A DNA stretch of 59,045 nucleotides from Paracoccaceae bacterium (lineage in GTDB: Bacteria > Pseudomonadota > Alphaproteobacteria > Rhodobacterales > Rhodobacteraceae). Numbering within the stretch: the first letter of the stretch is position 1; each line of letters starts with the position of its first letter. The notes beneath the pieces are model-generated. The model was not told the DNA's origin. It worked only from the letters and a program-made list of their open reading frames with translations, and did no database searches. Position numbers and translations under genes: made by a program. Positions 1 through 11,865 of this stretch are shown here, in pieces. The stretch is from NCBI GenBank assembly GCA_030066855.1, contig JASJAU010000040.1, forward strand, positions 1 through 59,045, written 5' to 3'.

Positions 1-1
1 G

Positions 2-505
<504 letters not shown>

Positions 506-514
506 GGCAGGGAC

Positions 515-1126
515 ATGTCGGAAGAACTCACAGAACTCGCCGAGCACATCGAGGCCAAGCGGCCCGATTGCGTCCTGTCGTGGGAGATCGCGCATGGCGA
601 GCTCACCATGAACGTGACCCAGGCCTCGCTCGCCGGGTTCGTGGAGTTCATCAAGACTGACCGGAACTGCCGCTTCTCGACGCTGATCGACATCACGGCG
701 GTCGACCACCCTGAACGCGACCCGCGCTTCGATGTCGTCTACCACTTCCTGTCGATGTACCAGAACCACCGGATCCGGCTGAAGGTCGGCGTGCGGGAGG
801 AGGATTTCGTCCCCTCGATCACCGGTGTCCACCCCTCGGCCAACTGGTTCGAGCGCGAAGTCTTCGACATGTTCGGCCTGATCTTCTCAGGCCACCCTGA
901 TCTGCGCCGCATCCTCACCGACTACGGCTTCCGGGGCTATCCGCTCCGTAAGGACTTCCCGACGACGGGCTATACCGAGGTCCGTTACGACGAAGAGCAG
1001 AAACGTGTTGTCTATGAGCCGGTTTCGCTCGTGCAGGAATACCGGCAGTTCGACTTCATGAGCCCCTGGGAAGGAGCCGAATACATCCTGCCGGGCGACG
1101 ACAAGGCGGAGGCGAAGGAGGGATGA
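515..1126 (+). CDS. nuoC: NADH-quinone oxidoreductase subunit C
   Basis: This is the 30-kDa subunit of the complex I peripheral arm. It has no cofactor and packs against NuoD near the quinone site. The 203-residue length is normal for a stand-alone alphaproteobacterial NuoC, which is not fused to NuoD as it is in E. coli. The family signature is seen at about residues 111-121 (EREVFDMFG), followed by a GHPDLRRIL stretch and YPLRKDFP. The start ATG follows a GGGCAGGGAC ribosome-binding region. Its stop overlaps the start of the next small gene in ATGA, indicating translational coupling. Confidence 0.98.
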   Translation: MSEELTELAEHIEAKRPDCVLSWEIAHGELTMNVTQASLAGFVEFIKTDRNCRFSTLIDITAVDHPERDPRFDVVYHFLSMYQNHRIRLKVGVREEDFVPSITGVHPSANWFEREVFDMFGLIFSGHPDLRRILTDYGFRGYPLRKDFPTTGYTEVRYDEEQKRVVYEPVSLVQEYRQFDFMSPWEGAEYILPGDDKAEAKEG

Positions 1127-1308
1127 TGGGCGTGCCCGTTCCTCTGGTGTTCATTGCGGCATTCCTGCTGGTGGTGCCGTTCTGGCGGCTCCTGCCCAAA
1201 CACGGCATGTCTCCGTATCTGTCTTTTCTGACGATCGTTCCGGTCTTCGCGATCCTGCTTCTCTGGATCATGGCGTTCAAGGAACAGGTCGAGATCGACA
1301 AGAAATGA
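1123..1308 (+). CDS. Small membrane protein inside the nuo operon
   Basis: This 61-residue protein of unknown function has two predicted membrane segments, at about residues 5-20 and 31-52, joined by a short basic loop, and a charged tail ending in DKK. Its ATG overlaps the nuoC stop (ATGA); a second in-frame ATG at 1126 could also serve. nuoD follows about 30 bases later. The Paracoccus nqo operon is known to have unidentified reading frames between its subunit genes, and this one fits that pattern. A role in assembly or stability of complex I is inference from position only. Confidence 0.75.
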   Translation: MMGVPVPLVFIAAFLLVVPFWRLLPKHGMSPYLSFLTIVPVFAILLLWIMAFKEQVEIDKK

Positions 1309-1338
1309 GTTTTGCCCCTGATCGGGGAAGGGAACACG

Positions 1339-2550
1339 ATGATGGACGGAAACTTTGAAGACGCGCTGACCGGCGAACAGAAGATCCGCAACTTCAACAT
1401 CAATTTCGGCCCGCAACACCCTGCAGCGCATGGCGTCCTGCGTTTGGTGCTGGAGCTGGACGGCGAGATCGTGGAGCGCTGCGATCCGCATATCGGCCTT
1501 CTCCATCGCGGCACAGAAAAGTTGATGGAAAGCCGGACCTACCTACAGAACCTGCCCTATTTCGACCGGCTCGACTACGTGGCGCCGATGAATCAGGAGC
1601 ACGCCTGGTGCCTCGCCATCGAGCGGCTGACCGGCACCGAAGTGCCGCGCCGGGCGCAGCTGATCCGCGTGCTCTACTCGGAAATCGGCCGCATCCTGAA
1701 CCACCTCCTGAACGTCACCACTCAGGCAATGGACGTGGGCGCGCTCACCCCGCCGCTTTGGGGGTTCGAGGAGCGCGAGAAGCTCATGTACTTCTACGAG
1801 CGGGCCTGCGGCGCGCGGCTTCACGCCGCCTATTTCCGCCCCGGCGGTGTGCATCAGGATCTGCCGCCCGATCTGATCGAAGACATCGACGACTGGGCAA
1901 AGGAATTTCCCAGCGTCCTTGACGACATCGACGGCCTCCTGACGGAGAACCGCATCTTCAAACAGCGCAACGTCGACATTTGCGTCGTGAGCGAGGAAGA
2001 GGCGCTCGATTGGGGCTTCTCGGGCGTCATGGTGCGCGGCTCCGGCATGGCATGGGACCTCCGACGCGCCCAGCCCTACGAATGCTACGACGAGTTCGAG
2101 TTCCAGATCCCCGTCGGAAAGAACGGCGACTGCTACGACCGCTACCTCTGCCGCATGGCCGAGATGCGCGAGAGTCTGAAGATCATTCATCAGGCCTGCG
2201 AGAAGCTTAGGAACGAGCCGGGCGACGTGCTGGCGCGGGGCAAGATGACGCCGCCGTCACGCGGTGAGATGAAAACCTCAATGGAGGCGCTCATCCACCA
2301 TTTCAAGCTCTACACCGAGGGGTTCCACGTGCCCGCAGGCGAGGTCTACGCCGCCGTCGAAGCTCCCAAGGGGGAGTTTGGCGTCTACCTAGTTGCTGAC
2401 GGGACCAACAAACCCTATCGCGCGAAGATCCGGGCTCCGGGGTATCCGCATCTGCAGGCGATGGACCACGTCTCGACCGGTCACCAGCTCGCCGATGTCT
2501 CGGCGATCATCGGGACTATGGATATCGTGTTTGGCGAGGTCGATCGGTGA
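1339..2550 (+). CDS. nuoD: NADH-quinone oxidoreductase subunit D
   Basis: This 49-kDa subunit of complex I forms the ubiquinone cavity together with NuoB and derives from the [NiFe]-hydrogenase large subunit. It has 403 residues. The quinone-pocket loop is clear near the N-terminus ([20 protein letters not shown]), followed by [12 protein letters not shown], and the C-terminal region ends in the conserved [15 protein letters not shown] chose the ATG at 1339, behind a GGGGAAGGGA ribosome-binding site, over a TTG at 1312, because the extension adds nothing conserved; a second ATG at 1342 is equally possible. The stop overlaps the following GTG start (GTGA). Confidence 0.98.
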   Translation: MMDGNFEDALTGEQKIRNFNINFGPQHPAAHGVLRLVLELDGEIVERCDPHIGLLHRGTEKLMESRTYLQNLPYFDRLDYVAPMNQEHAWCLAIERLTGTEVPRRAQLIRVLYSEIGRILNHLLNVTTQAMDVGALTPPLWGFEEREKLMYFYERACGARLHAAYFRPGGVHQDLPPDLIEDIDDWAKEFPSVLDDIDGLLTENRIFKQRNVDICVVSEEEALDWGFSGVMVRGSGMAWDLRRAQPYECYDEFEFQIPVGKNGDCYDRYLCRMAEMRESLKIIHQACEKLRNEPGDVLARGKMTPPSRGEMKTSMEALIHHFKLYTEGFHVPAGEVYAAVEAPKGEFGVYLVADGTNKPYRAKIRAPGYPHLQAMDHVSTGHQLADVSAIIGTMDIVFGEVDR

Positions 2551-2909
2551 CCATCGACGTCTTGGTCATTCCTCTCGTTTCGGTGCTAGCCGTGGCCGTC
2601 ACCGGCGGGCTTGCCGCGCTAACTTTGAGGAACCCGGTGGCAGGTCTCGCCCCGTTGGACCATAAGGTCGAGCGTCTTCCTGAGGTTATGGCAGGCCGGT
2701 ACCTGACGTTCTTCGTCTTTGCGGCCGGCGCGGCGGTGTATGGAGACCCCTACGTCCTTTTCGGGCTCTTTGTTGGTTTTGCTGTCGCCAGCGCCGCCGA
2801 CACATTCATCTACGCCCGAAAGGGCGAGAAATACGGGCCGCATCTGACGGCGGGCATCGCCTCGCTGCTTGGTGCCGGTCTCAGCCTTTCAGTCGCAGGA
2901 GCCAATTGA
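2547..2909 (+). CDS. Conserved-position membrane protein, nuoD-nuoE interval
   Basis: This is a 120-residue hydrophobic protein with about four membrane segments, near residues 4-27, 50-66, 68-88 and 97-117. The loop between segments 1 and 2 is polar, and a basic stretch (YARKGEKYG) follows segment 3. The start is GTG within a GTGA overlap with the nuoD stop. The stop overlaps the nuoE ATG (TGATG), so the frame is tightly coupled on both sides. I recognise no family. A complex I accessory role is inferred from position alone. Confidence 0.8.
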   Translation: MTIDVLVIPLVSVLAVAVTGGLAALTLRNPVAGLAPLDHKVERLPEVMAGRYLTFFVFAAGAAVYGDPYVLFGLFVGFAVASAADTFIYARKGEKYGPHLTAGIASLLGAGLSLSVAGAN

Positions 2910-3952
2910 TGCTGCGCCGCCTCCACCCTGATCAGCCAGACAGCTTCGCCTTCACGCCCGCCAACCAGGCCTGGGCCGAGGCGCAGATGACCAAATACCC
3001 CGAAGGCCGGCAGGCGAGCGCGATCATCCCGCTTCTCTGGCGGGCGCAGGAGCAGGAGGGCTGGCTCACCCGGCCGGCGATGGAGCATGTCGCGGCGATG
3101 CTCGACATGGCCTATATCCGCGTCCTCGAGGTCGCGACCTTCTACTTCATGTTCCAGCTTCAGCCGGTCGGCTCGGTCGCGCATATCCAGATTTGCGGCA
3201 CGACCTCCTGCATGATCTGCGGGGCCGAGGACCTGATCGGCGTCTGCAAAAAGAAGATCGCCGCCCACGCGCACGACCTTTCAGTGGACGGCAGGTTCTC
3301 TTGGGAGGAGGTCGAGTGCCTCGGCGCTTGCGCCAACGCGCCGATGGCGCAGATCGGCAAGGACTACTACGAGGATCTGACCGCCGAACGTCTGGGCGGG
3401 ATCATCGACGAATTGGCCGACGGCAAAGTGCCGACGCCGGGGCCGCAAAACGGCCGCTTCGCCTCGGAGCCCGCCAGCGGGCTGACCAGTCTCACTGAGT
3501 ACGTGAACGGCGCGATCAAGCTCAACGCCTCGGCAGGCCTCGCGACCGACATCGGCGACACTGTAAAGCGCATCGACGGCACCGAGGTGCCGCTCCGTGC
3601 GCCCTGGCAGGGCGGCGATTCAGCGCCGGAGCCGGCGCCAGAACCGGTCGCGTCGGTTACCGATGCGCCAAAGGCGCCGTCCAATCAAGTTGACACTTCC
3701 GGCGCGAAGCCGATCGCGCTCGAGGCCGCCCGGGACGGAAAAGCTGACGATCTGAAGAAGATAAGCGGCGTCGGCCCGAAGCTGGAAATGCTCCTCAACT
3801 CACTGGGAATATTCCATTTTGACCAGATCGCTGGCTGGTCTGAAGCGGAGATTGCCTGGGTTGACGAGAACCTCGAAGGCTTCAAGGGCAGGGTGACTCG
3901 CGACAACTGGGTTGGGCAGGCAAAAGTGCTGTCAGAAGAATCTGACAGTTAA
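2909..3952 (+). CDS. nuoE: NADH-quinone oxidoreductase subunit E with C-terminal H3TH-like extension
   Basis: This 24-kDa subunit carries [2Fe-2S] cluster N1a in the NADH dehydrogenase module. The ligands are C96, C101, C137 and C141 (CGTTSC and CLGAC). The thioredoxin-like core ends near residue 175. A low-complexity Pro/Ala linker (about 235-275) follows, and then a domain at about 279-341 with a [14 protein letters not shown] helix-hairpin-helix signature of the COG3743 type. At 347 residues it is roughly twice the length of E. coli NuoE. The ATG at 2909 is preferred over the TTG at 2906. The last codons form a hairpin that includes the stop region. The next gene repeats the C-terminal domain. 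Confidence 0.97.
   Translation: MLRRLHPDQPDSFAFTPANQAWAEAQMTKYPEGRQASAIIPLLWRAQEQEGWLTRPAMEHVAAMLDMAYIRVLEVATFYFMFQLQPVGSVAHIQICGTTSCMICGAEDLIGVCKKKIAAHAHDLSVDGRFSWEEVECLGACANAPMAQIGKDYYEDLTAERLGGIIDELADGKVPTPGPQNGRFASEPASGLTSLTEYVNGAIKLNASAGLATDIGDTVKRIDGTEVPLRAPWQGGDSAPEPAPEPVASVTDAPKAPSNQVDTSGAKPIALEAARDGKADDLKKISGVGPKLEMLLNSLGIFHFDQIAGWSEAEIAWVDENLEGFKGRVTRDNWVGQAKVLSEESDS
3929..3950 (+). terminator. Hairpin spanning the nuoE stop region
   Basis: CTGTCAGA (3929-3936), a four-base loop, and TCTGACAG (3941-3948) form a perfect 8-bp stem followed by TTAAGATTTTCC. The stem is encoded by the last codons of nuoE. It resembles a weak intrinsic terminator or an mRNA-stabilising 3' end inside the operon, but the U-tract is short and interrupted. 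Confidence 0.45.
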
Positions 3953-4018
3953 GATTTTCCTGTGGCCATTTTGGTGCTATGTAGTCTCCCATACTGACGC
4001 AACGGGAGGCGTTTTTCC

Positions 4019-4654
4019 ATGTCACGACACACTCAGGGTTCTCTTGCGATCGTTGGCGCCATCGCAAGCGGGATCTTTCTGGTCGCACTCGTAGCGCTTA
4101 TGGTGATGGGCGATTTCGCCTTCTCGCCTGCGTTGTTCCTTGCGCTCGTCGTCGCTTTGGTCGCGACGATCGTTCTTTACCGCGGGTTCCAGACGCCCGC
4201 TCAGCCCTCTACTCACGTAGCTGAGCCGGTCGCGCCCGCACCGGCACCGGCGCCCGAACCGGCAGCGGAGGCGGAGCCGGAGCCCGAACCTGAGCCTGCG
4301 CCCGAGCCAGAAGCCGCCCCGGAGCCCCAGGCCGCTCCCGAACCTGAGGCCGAAGCGGTCGCCCAGGCCAAACCCGCTTTGCTCGAAGCGCCGCCTGAGG
4401 GCGGGCCCGACGATCTCAAGAAGATCAAGGGCGTGGGCCCCAAGCTTGAGGAGTTCCTCCACGGCATGGGCGTCTACCAGTACAGTCAGATCGCGTCCTG
4501 GACCGATGGCGAGGTCGCCTGGGTCGACGAGAATCTCGAAGGCATCAACAAGGGACGCGTCAGCCGCGACGGTTGGGTCGATCAAGCCAAGACCCTTGCG
4601 AGCGGCGGCGAGACCGAGTTCAGTAAGAAAGTCGACGACGGCGACGTCTATTGA
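4019..4654 (+). CDS. Membrane-anchored protein with a NuoE-type C-terminal H3TH domain
   Basis: This 211-residue protein has two membrane segments (about residues 8-30 and 35-55). A long Pro/Glu/Ala linker rich in PEPEPE repeats (about 70-120) follows, and then a C-terminal domain at about 131-193 that closely matches the NuoE tail. Shared motifs include [29 protein letters not shown] and QAK. The start ATG has a strong GGGAGG site 7 bases upstream. The domain belongs to the COG3743-type helix-hairpin-helix group, often annotated as a predicted 5' nuclease. I see no nuclease residues here, and DNA binding is not shown. It may tether or interact with the NuoE module. Confidence 0.85.
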   Translation: MSRHTQGSLAIVGAIASGIFLVALVALMVMGDFAFSPALFLALVVALVATIVLYRGFQTPAQPSTHVAEPVAPAPAPAPEPAAEAEPEPEPEPAPEPEAAPEPQAAPEPEAEAVAQAKPALLEAPPEGGPDDLKKIKGVGPKLEEFLHGMGVYQYSQIASWTDGEVAWVDENLEGINKGRVSRDGWVDQAKTLASGGETEFSKKVDDGDVY

Positions 4655-4772
4655 CGCAAGAAAAACGGCGCGAGGGCGGGTACGCGCCCCGCGCCCTGGG
4701 AACCGAAAAGAGTTGCGCGGGCTGAAACCGCGCGGGTATAGCGGCTGAGAAGGTCGTTGAGAGTGGAGACCG

Positions 4773-5000
4773 ATGAGCGACGGATACGACTCCGACAAAG
4801 CGCTCGCGCGTCAGGCGCGGGTAGTGTCGATCGTGATTGCCGCCACCATGATCCTCTGGATGGGAGCGCAATGGGTCGGGGGCGAGCTCGGGCTGCCCGA
4901 CCGCTATGTCTTCCTGTTCGACCTCTTCGCGCTTGCGGGTTTTCTCTGGGCGTTGATCGTGACATGGCAGATCTGGAAAAAGCGCCGGGGCGACGGGTGA
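4773..5000 (+). CDS. DUF5337 family small membrane protein
   Basis: This is a 75-residue protein with two membrane segments (about residues 19-36 and 48-67) and a basic tail ending in KKRRGDG. The sequence pattern (ARQARVVSIVIAATM..WMGAQ, then LPDRYVFLFDLFALAGFLWAL) is the one I know as DUF5337, a family seen in Rhodobacteraceae between nuoE and nuoF. The function is unknown. The start ATG at 4773 follows a GTGGAGACCG site. nuoF begins 38 bases downstream. Confidence 0.85.
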   Translation: MSDGYDSDKALARQARVVSIVIAATMILWMGAQWVGGELGLPDRYVFLFDLFALAGFLWALIVTWQIWKKRRGDG

Positions 5001-5038
5001 CAATCGGCCTGCGCAGGGGCCGCGTGACGAGGTAGGGA

Positions 5039-6334
<1,296 letters not shown>

Positions 6335-6455
6335 CGGTTCGAAGACAGGGCGGTGGGGTCGAGACCGCCGCCATAACGCTCTGGCCCGAAACGCCAATTC
6401 CCGATAGCCTGCGATTCCAGACGAAGCACCGGCCGATGGGGGAGGCGCCTGCGCC

Positions 6456-6821
6456 ATGAGAAAAGCAACACCGATCCTGTGCCTGGCCCTTTGTCTCGCG
6501 CTCCCCGGATGCAACGCCCTATCGGGCGTCGGAGGCTGGATTCGCGGCGATGCGGCCGGAGAGGCGGCCCGGCCGTTGCCCTACCGCGCGAGCTTCACAC
6601 GCGGGGAGGACCGGCGCGACCTGACCATCCGCGTTCAAGCGCCCGCATCGGCCACGGTCGACCAGGTTCGGGAGTCCGCGCGTTTTGAAGCGACGCGCTA
6701 CTGCATTCCGAATTTCGGCGGGTCCGATGCCAGGTGGACGATCGACCCGGTCACGGGAGACTGGGCGTTCACGCGCGATGGCAACGAGATGGTCTTCAAC
6801 GCCCGCTGTCTGAAAAGGTGA
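6456..6821 (+). CDS. Predicted lipoprotein in the nuoF-nuoG interval
   Basis: This is a 121-residue protein with a lipoprotein signal peptide: a basic start (MRK), a hydrophobic core and the lipobox LPGC with the cysteine at residue 19. The mature part has two further cysteines (near residues 88 and 118) that could form a disulfide, and polar beta-like sequence. I recognise no family. GGGGGAGG precedes the ATG. The stop overlaps a GTG start of the next frame (GTGA). Its location inside the nuo operon is clear, but whether it has any role in complex I is unknown. Confidence 0.7.
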   Translation: MRKATPILCLALCLALPGCNALSGVGGWIRGDAAGEAARPLPYRASFTRGEDRRDLTIRVQAPASATVDQVRESARFEATRYCIPNFGGSDARWTIDPVTGDWAFTRDGNEMVFNARCLKR

Positions 6822-7162
6822 GCCCGTTTGTGAAAATCCGCGCCCGCGGAGTTCAATGGCTAGACGCCGCGGCCATGGCCGCAAGTCTAGCTGGCGGATC
6901 GGCTGCCGCCCAGCAGCTGAGTGGGGAGATCTCGCCCCTCGAGCTGGCCATGGCGATTTCCGTCGGTTGTGAAAGGCTTGAAGTGGACCTCGCTAAGGTC
7001 GAGGGAATTGAGATGGATGAGGGCATTGACGAAGTCGTAGCGCGCGGCGTTCAGCGAGGTTTTGTCCTTCGGGCAATGGGCGTTGATCCCTGCGTCTTGG
7101 GCGATACGCAACGACGCCAGGAAACTGAGGCTGGAGCGTTGTTGCGGGAGGCCACGCGATGA
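6818..7162 (+). CDS. Hypothetical small protein, possibly secreted
   Basis: This 114-residue frame starts at a GTG that overlaps the stop of the lipoprotein gene (GTGA); a GTG at 6830 is an alternative. The first 30-35 residues have a basic head (KIRAR) and an alanine-rich stretch ending AAAQQ, which could be a weak Sec signal. The rest is acidic and lacks known motifs. The stop overlaps the ATG of the DUF3291 gene. The coupling on both sides is the main support; no homology is recognised. Confidence 0.5.
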   Translation: MSPFVKIRARGVQWLDAAAMAASLAGGSAAAQQLSGEISPLELAMAISVGCERLEVDLAKVEGIEMDEGIDEVVARGVQRGFVLRAMGVDPCVLGDTQRRQETEAGALLREATR

Positions 7163-7626
7163 ACCAAACGGCATCGATGCACCTCGCAGAACTGAACATC
7201 GGACGCCTCGTCGCCGACACCGACGATCCGCGCGTTGCCGAGTTCATGGGTGCTTTGGATCGAGTGAACGGGCTGGGCAAGCGCATGCCGGGTTTCGTCT
7301 GGATGATGGAGGGTTCAGGCGAACCGGGGACCGGGAACACCGAGAACTACATCGGCGACGATCCGCGTTTCGTCACGAATCTGACGGTTTGGGAGAGCGT
7401 CGAGACGTTGGAGAACTTCGTGTGGAATACCATCCACAGGCAATTCTACTTGCGCAGGCGGGAATGGTTTGAAGTGCTTGGCGACATGCATTTCGTGATG
7501 TGGTGGGTGCCTGAGGGGCACAGGCCCACGGTTGAGGAGGGTCTCGCCCGGCTCGATCACCTGAAAGAGAACGGCGATAGCGACCACGCGTTCGGCTGGG
7601 CCTGGCTCCAGAAACCTCTGGAGTAG
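7159..7626 (+). CDS. DUF3291 family protein
   Basis: This 155-residue cytosolic protein has the DUF3291 pattern: an N-terminal HLAELNIGRL, a central VTNLTVWESVETLENFVW and the RRREWFEV..MHFVMWWVPEGHRPTVEEG segment. The fold is a dimeric alpha/beta barrel like that of antibiotic biosynthesis monooxygenases. Substrate and function are unknown. It starts in an ATGA overlap with the previous frame. Its occurrence inside a nuo operon may be clade-specific; no link to electron transport is visible in the sequence. Confidence 0.85.
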   Translation: MNQTASMHLAELNIGRLVADTDDPRVAEFMGALDRVNGLGKRMPGFVWMMEGSGEPGTGNTENYIGDDPRFVTNLTVWESVETLENFVWNTIHRQFYLRRREWFEVLGDMHFVMWWVPEGHRPTVEEGLARLDHLKENGDSDHAFGWAWLQKPLE

Positions 7627-7763
7627 CGCGGTCGCCCGCCGATCGCCTGTCACAATTGCAACATTCGCTCACGCCGCTCTGCAATAGCTGCGGAAACCCT
7701 CTATATTGACCGCAGGCAGATGCGGGCTGCCGTTGTGGCAAGACACTGAGCAGGAATGCCCCG

Positions 7764-8165
7764 ATGCGAAACAAAGCAGCACTTTTCGCGCTATGCCTTG
7801 CGGCCGCCGCGCCGGCTTCGGCCAAGGCTCCGCTTCACGAGCAGCCGACCGTGGTGAACGGATTCTACGCCATCGGTCTCGCCGACGAGGTCCGCAAGAA
7901 TTGCGACAGCATCTCGCCGCGCTGGATTCGCGCTTATAACTACCTGAAAGCGCTTGAAAAATGGGCACGGGATGCGGGTTATACGGAAGACGATATTGAA
8001 GAACTGACGGACAACGACGCCGAAAAGGACGCCCTGGAGGCGCGGATCATCTCCGATCTTGCCGCCCGGGGAGCGACACCGGAAACCCCGGAAGGCTATT
8101 GCACTGTCGGTCGCGAGGAAATAGCCAAGAAAACAGCCGCTGGGCGATTGCTCCGCGCGAGGTGA
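7764..8165 (+). CDS. DUF5333 family secreted protein
   Basis: This is a 133-residue protein with a clear Sec signal peptide (basic MRNK, an alanine-rich core, cleavage near PASAKA, about residue 21). The mature region holds [25 protein letters not shown] and a later cysteine in [11 protein letters not shown], consistent with one disulfide. The pattern matches DUF5333, a Rhodobacteraceae family I associate with the nuo region. The function is unknown. A 137-base gap separates it from the DUF3291 gene and contains a TATATT element that could be part of an internal promoter. nuoG starts 46 bases downstream. Confidence 0.8.
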   Translation: MRNKAALFALCLAAAAPASAKAPLHEQPTVVNGFYAIGLADEVRKNCDSISPRWIRAYNYLKALEKWARDAGYTEDDIEELTDNDAEKDALEARIISDLAARGATPETPEGYCTVGREEIAKKTAAGRLLRAR

Positions 8166-8211
8166 CAGCCGCCGGGGACAAGGGCGGCGGAACTCAGGGA
8201 ACCGACGCCAT

Positions 8212-10233
8212 ATGTCCGATCTTCGGAAGATCATCATCGACGACATCGAGATCGAGGTCGATCCGGCTTTGACGCTCATACAGGCCTGCGAGCAGGCCGG
8301 GATCGAAATCCCCCGTTTTTGCTATCACGAGCGACTGTCGATCGCAGGCAACTGCCGGATGTGCCTTGTGGAAGTCGTGGGCGGCCCGCCGAAACCTGCC
8401 GCCTCCTGCGCCATGCAGGTGCGCGATCTCCGGCCCGGCCCCGAAGGTCAGCCGCCGGTCGTAAAAACCAAGTCGCCTATGGTCAAGAAGGCGCGAGAGG
8501 GGGTGATGGAGTTCCTCCTCATTAACCACCCGCTTGACTGCCCGATCTGTGATCAGGGCGGCGAATGCGACCTGCAGGATCAGGCGATGGCCTATGGCGT
8601 CGATTTCAGCCGCTTCCGCGAGCCGAAGCGCGCGGTCGACAACCTGAACCTCGGCCCGCTCGTCGGCACGCAGATGACGCGTTGCATCTCCTGCACGCGC
8701 TGCGTCCGCTTCATCACCGAGGTTGCTGGCATGCCGGAGCTTGGCCAGACGGGCCGTGGCGAAGATGCCGAAATCACCTCCTACCTCAACCAGACGTTGG
8801 ATAGCGAGCTGCAGGGCAACATCGTCGATCTCTGCCCGGTCGGCGCGCTGACGTCAAAGCCTTACGCCTTCACCGCGCGGCCCTGGGAACTGACCAAGAC
8901 CGAATCCGTCGATGTGATGGACGCCCTCGGTTCGAACATCCGCGTGGACACCAAAGGCCGTGAGGTCATGCGGATCTTGCCGCGCAACCATGATGGCGTG
9001 AACGAGGAATGGCTTTCGGACAAATCCCGCTACGCCTGGGATGGGCTCCGGCGGCAGCGCCTCGACAAGCCCTATCTCCGCGAGAACGGCAAGCTTCGCG
9101 CGGCAGGCTGGGACGAGGCGCTTCAGGCGGCGGCCGGCGCCTTGGGTGGCGCTAGCGAGGTTGCTGGCCTTGTCGGTGATCTGGCCCCGGTCGAGGCGGT
9201 CTTCGCGCTAAAGCAGCTTGTCGAAGGGCAGGGAGGGTCAGTCGAATGCCGCACCAACGGCGCCGCGCTTCCGCCGGGCAATCGCTCGGCCTACGTTGGC
9301 ACTGGCACAATTGAAGAGATCGAAGATGCTCAGGCCATCATGCTGATCGGCGCGAACCCGCGCGCCGAGGCGCCTGTCCTGAACGCGCGGATTCGCAAGG
9401 CCTGGTCGCGAGGCGCCAAGATCGGTGTCGTCGGCGAGGAAATCGATCTGACCTACGAGTATTTCCATCTCGGCACAGGCCACGAAGGCTTGCAGAAATT
9501 GATCGACGGAGACAACTCCGACGCGCTATCGCGCCGCACTTACGTGATCGCGGGCATGGGCGCGATTGCGGGAGAAGGCGGGGCTGACGCGTTGGCCAAG
9601 GCGATGGCTTTTGCCGAAGCGACCGAGTCACGGTTCCTTGTCCTGCACACCGCCGCCTCGACCGTAGGGGCGATGGACGTGAACGCGACAACCGAAGGCG
9701 GGCTGGCCGCAGCGCTCGACGACGCAGACGTGATCTACAGCCTCGGTGCCGACGAGGTCGAGATCCCCGAAGGCCCGACCGTCATCTACCAGGGCAGCCA
9801 TGGCGACCGGGGTGCGCACCGCGCGGACATTATCCTGCCCGCGGCTGCCTGGACTGAGGAGAATGGCCTTTTCGTCAACACTGAGGGCCGGCCGCAGCTC
9901 GCTATGCGCGCCAGTTTCCCGCCGGGAGAGGCCAAGGAGAACTGGTCTATTCTCAGAGCCTTGTCGGCCGAGATGAACGCGACGCTCCCCTACAACAGCC
10001 TCGCCGAGCTCCGCCAGGCGCTGGTAGCCGAGGCGCCTCACCTAAAGGCCATCGACGAGGTTCCGGAAAACGACTGGGAGCCCATCGTAGCCACAGGTGA
10101 GGGCAAGGGCGATTTCGGCCAGGCGGTCCGCGACCATTTCCTGACCAATCCGATCCTTCGCGCCGCACCGCTAATGGGCGAATTGCAGGCGGCGGCGCGC
10201 GACCGGAAGGGCGGCAAACTGGCGGCGGAATAG
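8212..10233 (+). CDS. nuoG: NADH-quinone oxidoreductase subunit G
   Basis: This largest peripheral subunit carries several iron-sulfur clusters. It has 673 residues, the size of Paracoccus Nqo3. The [2Fe-2S] N1b ligands are in [16 protein letters not shown]. The N5 cluster, with its histidine ligand, is in [20 protein letters not shown]4 is in RCISCTRC and, further on, DLCPVGAL. A degenerate molybdopterin-oxidoreductase-like domain follows from about residue 220. I see no N7 cysteine motif, as expected for this group. nuoH follows after a 96-base gap. Confidence 0.99.
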   Translation: MSDLRKIIIDDIEIEVDPALTLIQACEQAGIEIPRFCYHERLSIAGNCRMCLVEVVGGPPKPAASCAMQVRDLRPGPEGQPPVVKTKSPMVKKAREGVMEFLLINHPLDCPICDQGGECDLQDQAMAYGVDFSRFREPKRAVDNLNLGPLVGTQMTRCISCTRCVRFITEVAGMPELGQTGRGEDAEITSYLNQTLDSELQGNIVDLCPVGALTSKPYAFTARPWELTKTESVDVMDALGSNIRVDTKGREVMRILPRNHDGVNEEWLSDKSRYAWDGLRRQRLDKPYLRENGKLRAAGWDEALQAAAGALGGASEVAGLVGDLAPVEAVFALKQLVEGQGGSVECRTNGAALPPGNRSAYVGTGTIEEIEDAQAIMLIGANPRAEAPVLNARIRKAWSRGAKIGVVGEEIDLTYEYFHLGTGHEGLQKLIDGDNSDALSRRTYVIAGMGAIAGEGGADALAKAMAFAEATESRFLVLHTAASTVGAMDVNATTEGGLAAALDDADVIYSLGADEVEIPEGPTVIYQGSHGDRGAHRADIILPAAAWTEENGLFVNTEGRPQLAMRASFPPGEAKENWSILRALSAEMNATLPYNSLAELRQALVAEAPHLKAIDEVPENDWEPIVATGEGKGDFGQAVRDHFLTNPILRAAPLMGELQAAARDRKGGKLAAE

Positions 10234-10329
10234 CCTTGCGAACCGGGCCGTTAGGGCTGGTACTCGGGGGCGAGATGCGATTTACAAGGGGCGGGACAAA
10301 ACCGCCCAAGGGAACCAAGACGGGGTGGC

Positions 10330-11367
10330 ATGGCTGAGTTTCTGACGACACCGTTCGGTATCCTTGTGACCATCATGGCGCAGGTCCTTTTGGTCATCGG
10401 CTTTGTGATGATCAGCCTGCTCTTCCTGGTCTATGGCGACCGCAAGATCTGGGCCGCCGTACAGCTCCGGCGCGGCCCCAATGTTGTGGGCCCCTGGGGC
10501 CTCCTCCAAACCGTCGCCGACGCGCTCAAATACGTGGTCAAGGAAATCGTGGTCCCTGCCGGGTCCGACCGCTTCGTCTTCCTGATGGCGCCAATGGTGT
10601 CCTTCGTCCTCGCTATGATCGCCTGGGCGGTGATCCCGTTCAACGACGGCTGGGTTCTGGCCGATATCAATGTTGCCATCCTCTACGTCTTCGCGATCTC
10701 GTCTCTCGAAGTTTATGGCGTGATCATGGGCGGTTGGGCGTCGAACTCAAAGTACCCATTCCTGGGGTCCTTGCGATCCGCCGCGCAGATGATCTCTTAC
10801 GAGGTCTCGATCGGCCTCATCATCATCGGCGTGATCCTCTCGACCGGATCGATGAACTTCGGCGCCATCGTCGCCGCGCAGGACGGCAACTGGGGCCTCT
10901 TTTCGTGGTACTGGCTGCCGCACTTCCCGATGGTGTTTCTGTTCTTCATCTCGGCGCTGGCAGAGACGAACCGCCCGCCCTTCGACCTGCCGGAAGCGGA
11001 ATCCGAGCTCGTCGCAGGCTACCAGGTCGAATACTCCTCGACCCCGTTTCTTCTCTTCATGGCCGGCGAGTACATCGCGATCTTCCTGATGTGCGCGCTG
11101 ACCACGCTTCTTTTCTTCGGCGGCTGGCTCTCACCTGTGCCGTTCCTGCCGGACGGTCCGCTCTGGATGGTCGCGAAGATGGCGTTCTTCTTCTTCCTCT
11201 TCGCGATGGTGAAGGCCATCGTGCCGCGCTACCGCTATGATCAGCTCATGCGGCTCGGCTGGAAGTGGTTCCTGCCGTTCTCGCTGGCCTGGGTCGTCCT
11301 CGTGGCGTTCTTCGCAAAATTCGAACTCTTCGGCGGCGCCTATGCCCGCTGGGCAGTGGGAGGCTGA
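10330..11367 (+). CDS. nuoH: NADH-quinone oxidoreductase subunit H
   Basis: This 345-residue membrane subunit links the quinone cavity to the proton-pumping arm (ND1 homologue). It has eight or nine hydrophobic segments. Conserved motifs include [22 protein letters not shown] in the first cytosolic loop and [17 protein letters not shown] in the quinone-channel loop with its invariant acidic residues. The ATG follows a GGGTGG region. nuoI begins only 4 bases after the stop. Confidence 0.99.
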   Translation: MAEFLTTPFGILVTIMAQVLLVIGFVMISLLFLVYGDRKIWAAVQLRRGPNVVGPWGLLQTVADALKYVVKEIVVPAGSDRFVFLMAPMVSFVLAMIAWAVIPFNDGWVLADINVAILYVFAISSLEVYGVIMGGWASNSKYPFLGSLRSAAQMISYEVSIGLIIIGVILSTGSMNFGAIVAAQDGNWGLFSWYWLPHFPMVFLFFISALAETNRPPFDLPEAESELVAGYQVEYSSTPFLLFMAGEYIAIFLMCALTTLLFFGGWLSPVPFLPDGPLWMVAKMAFFFFLFAMVKAIVPRYRYDQLMRLGWKWFLPFSLAWVVLVAFFAKFELFGGAYARWAVGG

Positions 11368-11370
11368 TCC

Positions 11371-11865
11371 GTGGCATCAATCGACTGGAACCGCGCCGGC
11401 AAGTACTTCCTTTTGATGGACTTCATTAAGGGCATGGGCCTCGGCCTGAAATATTTCGCCGGCCCAAAGGCCACCGTGAACTACCCGCACGAAAAGGGAC
11501 CGCTCTCGCCACGCTTCCGGGGCGAGCACGCGCTACGCCGCTACCCGAATGGTGAAGAGCGCTGCATCGCCTGCAAGCTTTGCGAGGCGATCTGCCCGGC
11601 ACAGGCCATCACCATCGACGCTGAGCCGCGCGAGGACGGCTCCCGCCGCACCACGCGCTACGACATCGACATGACGAAGTGCATCTATTGCGGCTTCTGT
11701 CAGGAGGCCTGCCCGGTCGACGCCATTGTCGAGGGTCCGAACTTCGAGTTCGCAACCGAGACCCGCGAGGAGCTTTACTACACCAAGGAGAAGCTCCTTG
11801 AGAATGGCGCGAGGTGGGAGGCCGAAATCGCCCGCAACCTCGAAATCGACGCGCCGTACCGATGA
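11371..11865 (+). CDS. nuoI: NADH-quinone oxidoreductase subunit I
   Basis: This 164-residue ferredoxin-like subunit binds clusters N6a and N6b. Two classic motifs are present: [12 protein letters not shown] and [12 protein letters not shown]. The N-terminal amphipathic helix region ([19 protein letters not shown]) anchors it at the membrane surface. The start is GTG with GGGAGG overlapping the end of nuoH. The stop overlaps the next ATG (ATGA). Confidence 0.99.
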   Translation: MASIDWNRAGKYFLLMDFIKGMGLGLKYFAGPKATVNYPHEKGPLSPRFRGEHALRRYPNGEERCIACKLCEAICPAQAITIDAEPREDGSRRTTRYDIDMTKCIYCGFCQEACPVDAIVEGPNFEFATETREELYYTKEKLLENGARWEAEIARNLEIDAPYR

